From: Patiria pectinifera
Lineage: Eukaryota > Echinodermata > Asteroidea > Valvatida > Asterinidae
Length of the DNA stretch: 64,000 nt
Assembly: GCA_029964075.1 (NCBI GenBank)
Contig: CM057144.1
Location: forward strand, 16,577,281 to 16,641,280
Direction: 5' to 3'
The position numbers and the translations under genes are program-made. The notes beneath the pieces were generated by a model, which ran no database searches, was not told the origin of the DNA, and saw nothing but the letters and a program-made list of their open reading frames with translations. Positions 1 to 13,300 of this stretch are shown piece after piece (position 1 is the first letter of the stretch; each line of letters begins with the position of its first letter).

Positions 1-1359
1 AAGACGATAGAGGTCTAGGGTTCTGGCTCCTAGAGGCACGGGAAAAGGGGGAGGCGGGCAAGGAAGGCAAGAGAGACAAGCAGACAAACAAACAAGCATG
101 CAGACAATTCAGTTATCAAATAGGCACAGTCATGGACAGATCCGGGGGTTGTAAGAGAAGAATGCAAAATTCAAAAGGCGCTTATCTAAGATTTATCTTG
201 AGGTTTCTCAAGGTTTTATGAGGTGTTACGGGGTACTTCAACATTCAACCTCCAGTTACTGCTCGTTTAATTTTGCATTCTATCCTAAAATAAAGTCCGT
301 TTAAATGTACACTTCTAAAACAGGGAAAGGACTCCAACTATGCACTGAAAGTAAAACATTGAAATTGATGAAAACAAAACTTTACATGTATACATGTGTA
401 GGAGCTTGTTGCACTTTTGTGAGCTTGTTGCACTTTTGTGAGGTACAATCAAATTTGAAATCATCTCTTTTGTTTTCCCAACAAATTCAGACAACAAATC
501 TCTGACGATTGAAAAAAGTACACTAAAAATCAAGATGTGTTTTAATAGGGATTGATTGGAACAATTTCTGGGTGGGGCGCCAAACCAGGATCTGTCAACA
601 GTCACATTGCAGACAGGCAAGCAAAACAAGTCAAAAAAGTCAACAGAACAATTCTGAACATAAACTCACAATGCACACAGGCAATAAGCACTTTCTGCTG
701 TACATACACTAAATAAAAAGCTCAGCTCTAGAAAAAGTCAAAACTCAGGATAATGCTTAAATGAAGATGGTTAGACAAAAAGTGTGTTTGTAAACTTGAG
801 TTTTGGCAAGAAGAGCTTTGCCAGATTTAGAAACTTATCAGGAACTATGGTTTAAGTTGGGCTAACAGGCGGCCAAAAAATATTTTGTAAACTCTTTTTT
901 TTATACAAAGAATCAATAAGAAGGTAGTACCAATAACAAGGTACACTGATCATACCACAATCATACACCCATGCACTGATAGTCCGGCAGGTCTCTTAAC
1001 CCTAGCCCTCCTAAATCCTTCACAATCAATCCAGAGATTTTGTAGGATTTTGCAAGACTGAGGAATGTACAGCATCAGGCCAAATTTCGTCGTGCTTAGC
1101 AGAAAACTTTGCTTATCGAATCTGTGTGCTAAGCATGGATCAGTCGAGTACCAGTCACAAGCAATATACATTGCATGACACTTTGGCTGGTTACGTGAGT
1201 TTGTGTGCTTAGCAATTCCTGCACTTAGCGGATCCATGAATTTGGCTCCAGCTCTGCCACTGGTTTCTGTCAAGTGCAGGATTTTGGAGGATTCAGGAAG
1301 GACCTCGGCCAAAAAGGGAGTTATGGTTACAAAGACTGTAAAACTCAAGGAAATCTCAC
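1..1359. other. LRCH intron after exon 10 (partial)
   Basis: It holds the MITE at 1077-1248 and a direct repeat GAGCTTGTTGCACTTTTGTG (about 402-441). No coding exon is recognised; the CH domain exons must lie further left. Confidence 0.6.
1077..1248. mobile_element. MITE with GGCC termini (copy B)
   Basis: It shares end structure and core with the element at 38669-38836: AGGCCAAATTTCGTCGTGCT at the left, GAGCCAAATTCATGGATCC at the right (reversed), and GTCGAGTACCAGTCA plus TTGCATGACACTTTGG inside. It is more diverged and lies just downstream of LRCH exon 10. Confidence 0.68.
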
Positions 1360-4300
1360 CTTTCTGCTCCCCTGCTGTTGACGGTCCCGTTGGCATGGAC
1401 CGACAGCAGGCTTCCCGATGGGGACGATCGCCGGTATCTGTCTTGCTCTGCTTCCCGCCTCCTTTCCACTTTCCATCGTTCCTCCTCCTGCTGCCACCGT
1501 TGCTCTTCTTGTTGCTGCCGGACTCGCTCCTCCTTTGCCTTCAACTTCTGATCCTCGTAGATGGCTTTTTGTCTCGTCAGTGCCTGGGTTTTGCCAAAGG
1601 GAGGGGGTATTAGGGAAGGGTATTTATTTATAAGTTGTAAGAAGTTTTACGGAAGGTAGATATGCGGGAAGGGGGTGAAAAGTGGGAGGCAAGCTGAGGA
1701 TAACACGATCATGCCGGATAAGATATTTAGAGGGACATTCTTGAAGAACTTAGATAGTTTTAGACTCCATGAATATGATTGCATGATTACATATTTGTCT
1801 ATAATTTTGATTACATAATGATTACATATAATTGAACATTGGGGTCCACTGTTTTCCTGTCCCTGTTACATCTGACATCTATGATTGTATAATTCTGGTG
1901 CACTCCTTAATGCAGTCAGCGTCCGAGAGTGATTATGAATAGCAAACTACCTACCCAACAAATAAAAAAAAATAGTTTGAAGTCATTCTTAACGATACTT
2001 GAATGACAAATTTCAAAGTGCCAAGGTAACGGGGACAGGAAAAATGTCACACTTTGAACCCAAAATTTATAGAATTAACCACATACATGTATGTGGACCC
2101 AGAAAAACAGGGAAAAAAAGAAACGGCAGAAAAAATCTTCGGAAGGTGATTACTAAAGAAAATCTTAATGGCAGATAAATTGGAAACTTTGGAAAACACA
2201 GGATCAGAAAAGATTCTCCTTTGGTTGGTCGATTGAATCACACTTTCAAACAGGCTTTACTAACAGCCTGGAGGGTTGACTATCGGATAAAGGTTTCGTC
2301 AAGAATCTGACATGATGCACATGCATAGCTTAATTTACTTTTATTGATAAATACCTACACCGATAAAGTACAAGGCCGTTCTGGGACTTTTTGACACAAT
2401 GGCAGGATTTGACATTTAATTATAATAAACTCACCATGGCGAATTGGCTTAGGATTTCAAGCGATATTATCCGCAATCACACCCACTGCATCAAACTCAG
2501 GATATTTTGGATTTTAAGTCTTTTAAATAAGCAACTAGAAGTTTTTCAACATTGAAAAAGTATGTTACAATTTGTTTGTTCTTTGGGGGAAAAGCACAAA
2601 CTGCAAGGGAGAAATGTGGAAATCAAGCTTCCACTCAAATGGCTTCAAGGCATTAAAACAGAGACTGGAATAACTCTACAGGGATATGCCAAATTAGAAA
2701 CGACACCACACAACTCAGGAGATTTTTTTTTTAGATTTGACTAGTATAATTTGAAAGTAGGAGAACTGCAACAGCGTGTTTTACGCAATCAAGCATGCAT
2801 TGCGCCAAACTGAAACACACACGCTTGTTGCTCGAAATGTGTTCGAAATACGACGCAGCCGATGCGCGTTATGCAAGTTGACGCTCAAAATGCCGATGCA
2901 TGTGGATGGTCTGTAGGAAATGACGTCATTTGAACAAGACTTATTGTTTTACAATGCATCTAACCACAGAAAGCGTAGAAATTTGTAAGGTTAAATAAAA
3001 TCTTGACAATTATCCTCAAATAATTCGCCCGAGACCCAAATCTTCTTTCAGTAATTTCAACCAAAGAATTTCATTCATTGAAAATAATTTTTCTCTGAGA
3101 TTTTAAATGCATGAGGCCAAGAACAAAGCATGCTTCATGAAAAAGTTTCATGCAGAAAGAGTTCTTTTGGTTTTACCTTAAAAACTCTGATAGAAATGAC
3201 TCTTTTCTTTTTCCCAATGCTCACTTTCTATAAATTTGTAACTTGTTTGTTTCCACAGAGGAAAGTTTAAAACCTAACTTGTAGCAGTTTCAGCTCAGTG
3301 AATATTACACTTTTCAAGGAAATTGTGCAAACCATGCGCAGCTTTGGATCACAAATCACTATTTTTCAATTGACTGATCGTTGGAAATCACCTACATTTC
3401 TTGATTTCTTCTAAAATGACAGCAAACCAGACAGAGAAATTTCACAGGGTGTTTAGTACCAGTACAATATTTTAATCCAACCAAGCTTTTAGATAACAAT
3501 TTGGTAGGTTACTTTTCGGATAATGAAAATGATCCTATAGGCCTTTAAGGAAAACACTTTGTAGTTTCCTCTCTTCTTCAAACAACTGAAGACTTATTGT
3601 AAATATATATCTAAAGATGCACTTGCCAAATTAAGAATCAATGGGCACTATCTTACCAATTGGAACACATCAAAAAAATCACTCGCCTCTGCAAAAAATA
3701 AGCCGTCAAACGGGTCATCATCCTCAGCAAGTTTCACAAATCTCCCAGCATGCCATGCCAAGAAAACTGAATGACTGATACATACTTTATGGGGATTCAC
3801 CTTAGTAAACTCGTCGGGTTCTGTCTGGGTGGGCGTGATCTCGCCGTCTTCCATGCCGTCGTCGCCTGTGTCGATGTAATCAATGTCGCCCGCGGCGTCC
3901 GTGCCAAAGGACGAGGACGACGTGTTGTTGCTGCCCAGGGATTGGTTGAGGAACTCCTCGCGCTGCTGCCGATGTTCCTTCTGCTGAGTGGCTCGGTCGG
4001 CAAGGATGCGGGCTTCCTCGTCGTCATTGGACGGCTGTGGAAGAGCAACAATTTTTTTACCAAAAGGAAATCAACTTGTAGGGCTTAAAATAGTGACCTT
4101 TAGTTTACGAAAATTTGGTGCTATTCAGAGATTTAATCACCAGCCAACCCTGGCAAGCAAGCTTGTCTGGAGGTTGTAGGTTCAGATCTTGCTTGAGTCG
4201 ATTTCAAAATTACATTCAGGGCCTTAGTCAGCATTTGAAAACAGGGTACTTAAATTTAGCTCCAAATGCAAAACACAGGATCAAAAGTCCTCAAGGTTGA

Positions 4301-7300
4301 TCTGTGTACAGGGGAGTCAAAAAGACAGGGGCGTTGTTTCAGGCGACAGGTGAGTCTGGTTATAGTTTCCCACTGTGGTTAATTATATCAATCGCAGAGT
4401 GGTTGGAGTTTTGTTCCCATTCTAAAGAAGTCAAGTCTTTACATCCAAACCAAGAAGATTTTTAATACCAAGACTATTTTGTTTAGTTAAAATATCCAGT
4501 AGAACGTTGCAAATATCAAGTTCTTCTTGTCATTTTTTAAAAGGCCAGTACCTCTGTGGCGGACCATCTCTTGTCACCGTCGATGTAACCAGAGTCTGCT
4601 GTCAGTGCGCCCCGCCTTAACTCCCCGATCTTGGCATTCCAGAAGGCAAAGTCTTCCACGGCACTGTAGGAAAAGAAAAAACGTGACAATACATGCAATG
4701 ATTTATTACTTCAGAAACTTGCCTCTACATAAAAATGACATGATTTCTATAAGGGATTGCGAGTCAACTACTCACAAAGACAAGCCAGTTAAGGATTCCA
4801 ACTGCAGCAAGATTTGGCGACCTTTAGTTTTGGGACAAGCAGGGCTGACTAACGTAGTCTATGGGGGTGATAGTAACCAAATCTGGAGTATGCAATTATT
4901 AATCAAAATGGAAGATGGAAAACACGGTGCAGCACAGTGTTTTCAGAATGTTGGACTGATATCAGAACAATTTTTTTTTTATTTCGATAAATCCGTTAAT
5001 AACCAACATGATTTAGCAGTATACAGCATGTTATTTATCCAAATTAAGTGTACTACAAGGAGGGCAGTTTTGTTTGCATGTGTAGTTGTATAATTTATGC
5101 AACATATCATTCCGATTTGGCTTATTTTTCAATTATTTTCTTTGGGATTGGGGGAATCAAACTAAATCTGTGCATCGTCTCATACAGCCTAAAATTGTTG
5201 GAATGAGAATCACAAGCAACCTTTAAGTGAGAAACACAAAGACAAAGTTGTGCAACAGGTTAAAACATAGAAAACAATACAGAAGTGTTTTCAGGCAATG
5301 AATGTGAATAAGATGCACAAATACGATCAGTGATTCAGCCTAATTATCCATGGACTCCTGCAAGAAAAACTACATGCAAAACATGAAATACAGGACGCCT
5401 AAAAACAGTAAATTGATACCATTTGATTTCTTCATATGAAGTTGCAAATTATCTTCATATATTGTTTCTTTTATTTCTTTTCATTTTATCAAATTTTGTG
5501 GCATGTGTACAACCATTTCTTGTGGGTAAAAATACTTCTGAGGCGGAAAACTGAAAACGGGAAATAATTGAAAGTTTTGAAAGCAAGTTAGTTTGGTACA
5601 ATGTCCATTCATCTACATGTTTGTATTTCAATCACTGACATGTCTTTGTACAGAAAACAGCAAAAACACGAGTACTATAAGTGTGTCAAATAAACATTTT
5701 GGCCAGTGCAACAGTGTGCATCTAATGTGTGCATGTTTTTTTCCAGGAACAATTTTTAACGTTTCTTATACTTGGAATAGTCACCAATCTTTCTTTTCTT
5801 ATCTGACCTTTGACCTGAACAGCTTCCACATCTCATTGTGTTCCCGATGATACATGCATGCCCAGCATTCCTGCTTTCCAGACAAAGGTATTTTCTATTA
5901 TCAGAACACGCCACGTTGTCAAGGAAACGGTGTAACTCGATATTTCCGAGGATATGAGATTGCAAAATATCAATCAATACATTTCCACAATGAGGTTTCA
6001 AAATTGTCGCCTCAGGATTTTTCTAGAACACGGTGATGACTTTCCAAATCCAATAGCAAAACTACAATTCCAAATAAGAGAAGAAATAATTTGAGCTGTC
6101 CCACAAATTGTGATTATTATTGAAACAAAAAGATTAGAAAAATATTGAAACCTCACATGTAAAAAATATGACAAAGTACACAAAAACAGATTATTAACGG
6201 GCACAAAATATTAAGACACCTAAAGCACAAGAGATTAAACAACTAAATATTTAAAGAACATTTTACTTTATGTCAGATTAGTTTTGATTTTCAAGTTAAA
6301 AAAAATGAACCACTACTATATGTAACATTCCCATTCAATAGGACAAGGATACAACATGAAATATGTATTTCTGCATAATATGTTTGGCATATTAAAAACA
6401 CACGGACATGTACATGTATCCCGTAAAACATTAATTTCTCCATTTCCTTGTAGACGTTAAACAAGTAATAACAGGATGAATACAGGGTGAGAAGAAAGAT
6501 GTACATGTAGGTGAGAACTGGCCACATAGGAAACTACACCAACAAGTACCGACAATGCAGCAATGAAACGGCTGACTGCAGGCGGCCATATTGGATCGAA
6601 ACACGGATAAACACAGGCAAAAGCATGCAGGCTGAAAATTTGGTCTTAGTGTACAAATTTGTCACAATCTCTGACTAAAATATTTCATTTAAACACATGT
6701 TTATTAATACACGTATATATTAGGAATTAATTTTCACCGTGAAAATATTGCATATCAGTTCTTGGAATGATTATATTTTTGAACAAAAACAATTCCCTTC
6801 AATATCAAATAGGTCTCTCATAAACACGGCCATCTCTGTAGAAGAACTGCAACTGCGTATTTTACGCAATCAAGCCCGCATTGCGCAGTCTTGAAAATGT
6901 TCCAAACAAGCGCGCTTGTTGCTCGAAATGTGTTTGAAATATGATGCAGCCGATGCGCGTTATGCAAGTTGACGCTCAAAATGCCGATGCACATGGCTGG
7001 TCTGTAGGAAATGACGTCATTTGAGCGAGACCTATCCTAACCGATTATTCTGATCCAATATGGCTGCCCTCAAGTTATGACACCACATGCAAACAGCTTA
7101 TAACGGATGTGTTGTACTACCTAGGGTCACCATTACACAGGGTGGAATGACTGGAGTCAGAATCAATGGAGGACTGGGGGGTGAGGGTGGAGCTTCTGAA
7201 AAGAAAAGGGGTGGTAAAAGATATGAATAGGAATTATGTAACGGAAACCACTATGAAACACAAGCAAAAGAAAAAAGGGGGGAAAAAAGTAAAAACAAAA

Positions 7301-10300
7301 TAATATGACCAAGTACATGTACATGTATGTATGTGTAATGGAAAAAGATGACAGATGATGCATTCCCGACTATTGACAGGAACGACATATCGGCAGGCAA
7401 ATTTTGAGTTGACACAAGCACTGATTGGTTTACAAAAGTTGTATCTGACATGGATCACTGCACCTTAACCTATTTAAAATATATATTACATTGTATGAAA
7501 ACATGTACTTTGCAAGGAAATCCCCAAGTACTTTGTAGTTGGACTACTACATATATGTTGAAAAAATAATCATGAGACCCAACAAGAATTATAATTTTTA
7601 CGTTTAAATCAACAACACGTACGGATCAAATAAGTAAACATGCAGATTCAGTTTGGAAATGGACAACATCCACTCAACTAATTAATTCCATCTGATACTA
7701 TATGTGTCGCCCTCTATAGTTAGAATGGAAACACTATGTCCTAAAGACAACTCTACAGTGCATTTCATGACACCACACAAAATGAAACGGCAAACAAAAA
7801 ACCAAAGTCAAACACATCATATTGGAAGTGGAATGGTAAAATCTTAGCAGGCAAGACCAACACATCATGCCAACCCGACCCCCCCCCCCAATCCTCTCCT
7901 CTCTACAGCCCCTCCCCCTTCATTCATGCATACACGTACAATCCTTTCTTGTATACTTCTTTCTTGTATACTTGCACAAGAATATTATGAAACCAACATA
8001 ATTCGGACCACAAATAAAAATACCTAGGAGAGCCATTAGAGCCTTCGGACCCTTTAGAATACTGGGCGGTGAGTGTGGACGGACTGAGAACCACCGACTG
8101 GTTCCCCGCTTGGCTGGTGTCCAGCTGGTTGATGTGTGTGCTGTGCGAGGAGCCAAAGCGCGTAGCTGCTTCGTTAGTGGCTAGCCATGTGTATCTGAGC
8201 AACGTGTGGAGTGGTTAGGAATTAGTGCTCAGCAGAGCTTCACAGCAACAGAATTTTTTTAGAAGACTTTTAGAGGTAACAATGCCTTTTTAATCATCTT
8301 TTCTTAAAAATCTAAATTGCATACATAAACTTCAAAAAGAGAAGTGCAGACGTTTGATGCCAGGATTTAAAAAAAAATGCAACTCAACTTTGCATGAAGT
8401 TTGATGAAGACAGAAACTTCAACATAAATATTTGATAGCAGTGGGAAATAATATTGCTTTGAAACAAAAGTTTGTTAGCATTGAGGATGCTGAATTAAAC
8501 GTTGTTTCTGTTCTTTACTCAAGTTCACCATTATCTCTGGTTCCCAGACACTGATTACGCTATTCATAAAGAGAGACATTTCTTCAGTGATTTTTATTTT
8601 AAAAAAAAATGCTTTTGGGCAAAAATATTGGGAGAAAAGCTTGCTGGTGAACAGCTTGAAAGAAGTGAGGAAAGTAATCTAAAAAGCACTTGAAGTTATC
8701 TTTAGGGGGAAAAAAGAGCTAAAGTAGGTGAAAGCAATAAAAAATAGCGTTAGTTGAAAGGCAATCATGAGCTCACATCAGTCTGTACATATTAAAGTGT
8801 CCTTAACACAATTGGGTTTGCTGGGATCGGGTGGAGTCGAAGGGGGGGGGGGAGTCAAAGGGGAGGGGGTTGTCACAAACATTTACTTAAAACATATCAA
8901 CTCATTTTAGAGAAGGATAAAAAGGAATCCTAAAATCCTCTACTTCAATATTTAACAAGTCTTCCAGGAACTAGACCAAGATGGTGGCAAATTGTTAAGA
9001 CTTTATACAGACTGATCGAGGAGTAAGTGACATACTTTGCATTGTTGAAGGACCGTCTTGACAGTCTCTCATTCTGCTCTAGACGACTTCTCTTCTCATC
9101 TTTTGTTGCCACATTGTTCAGATACTTAAAGATGTGGACTTTCCCCCTCGTACAGACCTTGGGATAAGAAAAATTGAAAAAAGGTTCAGTAAGGTTACCG
9201 GTAAGTGTTCATACGCTTCTGAAATGAACATAGATCAGTAGCCCACAACAGCTACAAATATCAGACAGGAACAGTTTAACAGTCTGTTTTGAGACAAACC
9301 GGCCATCCAGTGTTTAACGTCTAGTTTCCTTTATTAAAAACAGGATGAATTCAAACCTTGCTCAAAAGGTTACATTTAAATGTACTCCACACCCTTTTAT
9401 ACTTCAGGTTGGTAGGGCAAATTGGGGTAAAGCATCTTGCCCTAGGACACAGAATCAAGAATATGCAATTTGGAAAAATTCAGATAAAATTATGGCAAAA
9501 ATGTGACTATTTAAATGTGTAAGAGTTTATTTTACCTGTGCCGGTGGCATCTCTAGCGGATTGTGCTCTAATTTCAAGACGTCTAACGTCGTGATGTGTC
9601 TGTACGACGGTGGGATGAAACAGATTTTATTACAGGAGACGTCCAGCATGATTAACTTCAGCCGGCTGATTTCTGCAAAACGAAAAAGATGGATTCGGGT
9701 GCATTACATCACCGTGTGAGGATATTCAGAAATTTAAGAAGAATAGTTTGCCCTTAACAATAATTGTTGTGATACTTATTTATCTGCTGCTTGTCAGACA
9801 CAATAGTTGATAACTAATCAACTCAAAAGTTATTCGATCTCTTTTCATCAGTTTTTTTATTTTTTATTTTTTTTGGTCAAACGACACACTTTTGTCGAAA
9901 GCCGGTCGGCAGTTTTGCGCATGATTTGACAGCTTCCAAGAGAATAATTATCTCAAATTTCTTCTTTCAAATCGGTCAAAAAACTTCCAACCCGCTACCT
10001 CTTCTTCAAATTATTTTGTTAAACTTTTTGTCAATTTTCAATAACACAGGTGCATGTTCATCCTGATCGCTGGCCAGTTTAGGCTGGCGCATGTTAAACT
10101 TGATCAGTGCTCTGTGAATATTTGATCAAATCCAAGTTAGAATAATTGAATACTCCATCATTCGAAAATGAACAGCCCTATCAAATGAAGATCATCTTAA
10201 TAGTTGGACCCTCTGAGTATCTGAGCCTACCTTTTGGCAAGGTGATTTCATCCGTGGGTGAACTAACCTTATGGTAATGCATGAGGTGATTTTGTCTGAT

Positions 10301-13300
10301 ATTGAGCTTACCTTCTGGTAAATGCATGAGGTGATTTTGTCTGATATTGAGCTTACCTTCTGGTAAATGCATGAGGTGATTTCGTCTGAGGTTGAGCTCC
10401 TTTAGCGATTCCATCTCCCCTATCTGCATAGGTAATGTGTCTAACTCGTTGCAACTGGCATCCTTTTTTTTAACAAACATGGAAAAAAGGAAATATTTAA
10501 AAGTTGAATGAGTAAATCAAGCTACATTAATTAAATTCATTACTGGGAGAATCTGTTGGGGGGGGGGGTGTCCACTACTTAAATTTTGTTTACATTTTTG
10601 TTAATTTTTGAGAGAATTTGAAGTCTTGTTTATCAGTGGATAGAAACATGAAAGGCCTACCTTCTTCAAGAATTTTTTTCTTTAATCTTCACGGAGAAGG
10701 GAACAACTTTTGAAAAAAAAACCACTCCAATTCCAAAGACATCCTCAGACTTCTGCCAAAATCTTTGATTGAATTTTTTTTTTTGGGGGGGGTGTCCCAA
10801 TCAGAAAAATAATCAGCCATTGGGTTGTTGAATTGTGTTGGTGTTAAGAAGATTCGGGATAATTTTAAGCAAGGAAAAATTGCAGAGGGGAGAAAAGAAG
10901 AAATAATTTATTGAAGTCTTTGACTTTGATAAATCACAATTATAATTTTAAAGACACTGAAGGTACACATACAATGTGACATGAAGGGGGATTAGGATCT
11001 CTCAATCTGGACAGTATTTGAACACAGTCACAAGAGAAGTGAACTATCACCCGAGCCAGCCGAGCCAGGCCAGGCCGGGACCGATGCTGGGCACTTACCA
11101 GATGCATTAACGTCTTCATCTTGCCCACCGCGGGAGGCAACGCTACTAACTTGTTATTGCTGACTATCAGGACCTCTAGGTAGATCTCACAGATCTCTAT
11201 GGGTAAAGCTGACAAGGAATTACGACTGGAACGAGAAGATTGAACACAAATTAGGAATGTGTGCGAGAATGTGGTGTCATGAAGATTAGAGGAAAATGGT
11301 AATCACACCTTAAGTAAACAACTGGTAGAAAATAAGATATTTTTTATTACGAGGTAGGCAAAATTAGACTTAATACCAAAGCTTGGCACAGTACATTCGG
11401 AATCTGTCTTTCTATTTTTGGCATTTGTAGGTTTGAGACAAGTACACTTGTCAACTTCGGTCAAAACCAAAATTATAAAGTACTGCTAAGCACACAATGG
11501 TGAGCTTAACAAGATTGCTAACAGTTCGATGGGCAGTGTATTACACAGCACAGCAATGCATGCTAATACCAGTGGTGGAGTTTCCTTAACTCTAAATCTC
11601 CTTAATCCTCCAGCCTCCAGGCAGTTTTGGAGGATTTTGGAGGATTTTGGATGAATGCAACATACAATTTTGGAGGATTGTGGAAGATCGAGGACACAAG
11701 GACATTCAGTACCGGTTGATTTTGAAGGATTGAGAATGAATGGTATTTGAAGAAGTGGAGGAATTTGGAAGATTGAGGATGGTTCCTAGCAAAAAGGGCC
11801 AAGGGGTTTAGGATTGAACCGTTGTTTTAAGTAATGGAAACATCAACTTTCTTGCAAACATTCAGTAAGTAGTAAAGGTCATGAAATACAATAAGACAAT
11901 CACGATTTTTGTGCTGAAATTATACACAAAAATGTTGTGTTCAAGAAAATGTTTTGATGCTTAGCAGTTCCAAAACATGGCACCAACTAACAGTACATGT
12001 ATGATAGATTCCCTAAAATCGATGTACATGTACACATATGTATATTGTAAGTATGATGGAACTGTTTTTCATTTGTGTGAATTCTCACTAATTTTTAAAC
12101 CCAATAAAATATAAGTGCAGACAAAATACATATTCTGTTTCATACATACAGTGTATTTGTCTGTCTTGCACTATCAGCTTTTTGTATATTCCTAATATCT
12201 CCACTATAAATCAAATAAACAGTACTAAACGAGTGCATTTCCAATTTAGGAATTGACAAGGCCAGAGCTGACTGCCCAGCCATCCCCAAAGTTCTGGTAC
12301 ATGTATTATGTGCGTAAAATATGTAATGATCCAGATGTTAACCCGCTCAGAATCAACTTCCTCATACCCGGAATACCAGTGGGTCAGGGAATGAATACAG
12401 CGATGTGTCAAACTGTCCCGGTTACCGGTGACAAGATCATTACAGGGTGTTTCCGAAATCTTGGCTGGCCTCTAGCTTCGCCTTTACAATATTTGTAAAT
12501 TGTAGGCCCCTGACTTTCCACTTGCTTTTGAGCTTTAAATTAAAGGCTTCTTAATTGTTCTGAAGCTAGACTTGAAGCTGAAGTCGATCCAAGATTTCAG
12601 AAGTTCCAAAGACCATTTTGGTCGCATGGAAGATGTCACTGTATTTATTTTGGATGGAAGTCTGTGTGTTTGTTAACTTTGACTAGCTGAGGTCAGGCAA
12701 CAGAACAGTCCTGTTTGGGAGGTAAACAGTCAAAGTGGGTTTGACAAGTTGGCTTTGCAAGCCCTAGGGTAAAATCTCTCTCGATCCTTGGAGAGATATA
12801 TGCGCATAATCGCTGGTACAGCACAATGGGACAATGGAATAACTAGAGAAAGCAAAACTTTTCCAAGGATAAATTGAGGTTTGGGAAAACCACCCAGGGG
12901 CAAGTTTGTTGGATTGACTTCTTTTCAACATCTGTGCATCACATGGTGCTATCTTTTGTAGTCAGACCTGTAAACTGCCAAGGATTTGGACTTTTCTGCA
13001 CGAAATGTTCAGTAGCATTTTTCACAGCTGTTTTGTGTTTTTTCTTTAATACTTCAATGACAGCTACACATGTAAATTACTGCCTGTATGCTCATAATGT
13101 AGTGGTGTGCTTGTAGAAAAACATGCATTTCTTATTCAAAAGTCATTTTTTAAAATAAATACATGTACACGTACACGTACCGGTAGATGTATTACGTAGC
13201 CTACATGTATATATTCCCGGCATTTTGTTCAGGACAATGTCAATGTACTGGTACATCATACACGTATTTTACCATTTCAAGAGAAGTTTACAATTCACAT

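Noticed and set aside
3652-3690. A 32-nt microexon (acceptor TTTTTTGCAG, donor GTAAGA) between LRCH exons 9 and 10
   Set aside because: 32 nt inserted between two phase-0 junctions would break the frame; the in-frame 144-nt extension of exon 9 using the same donor fits better.
12253-12498. 81-codon plus-strand frame in LRCH intron 2
   Set aside because: No recognisable family, no splice or start context, and similar random frames occur throughout the introns.
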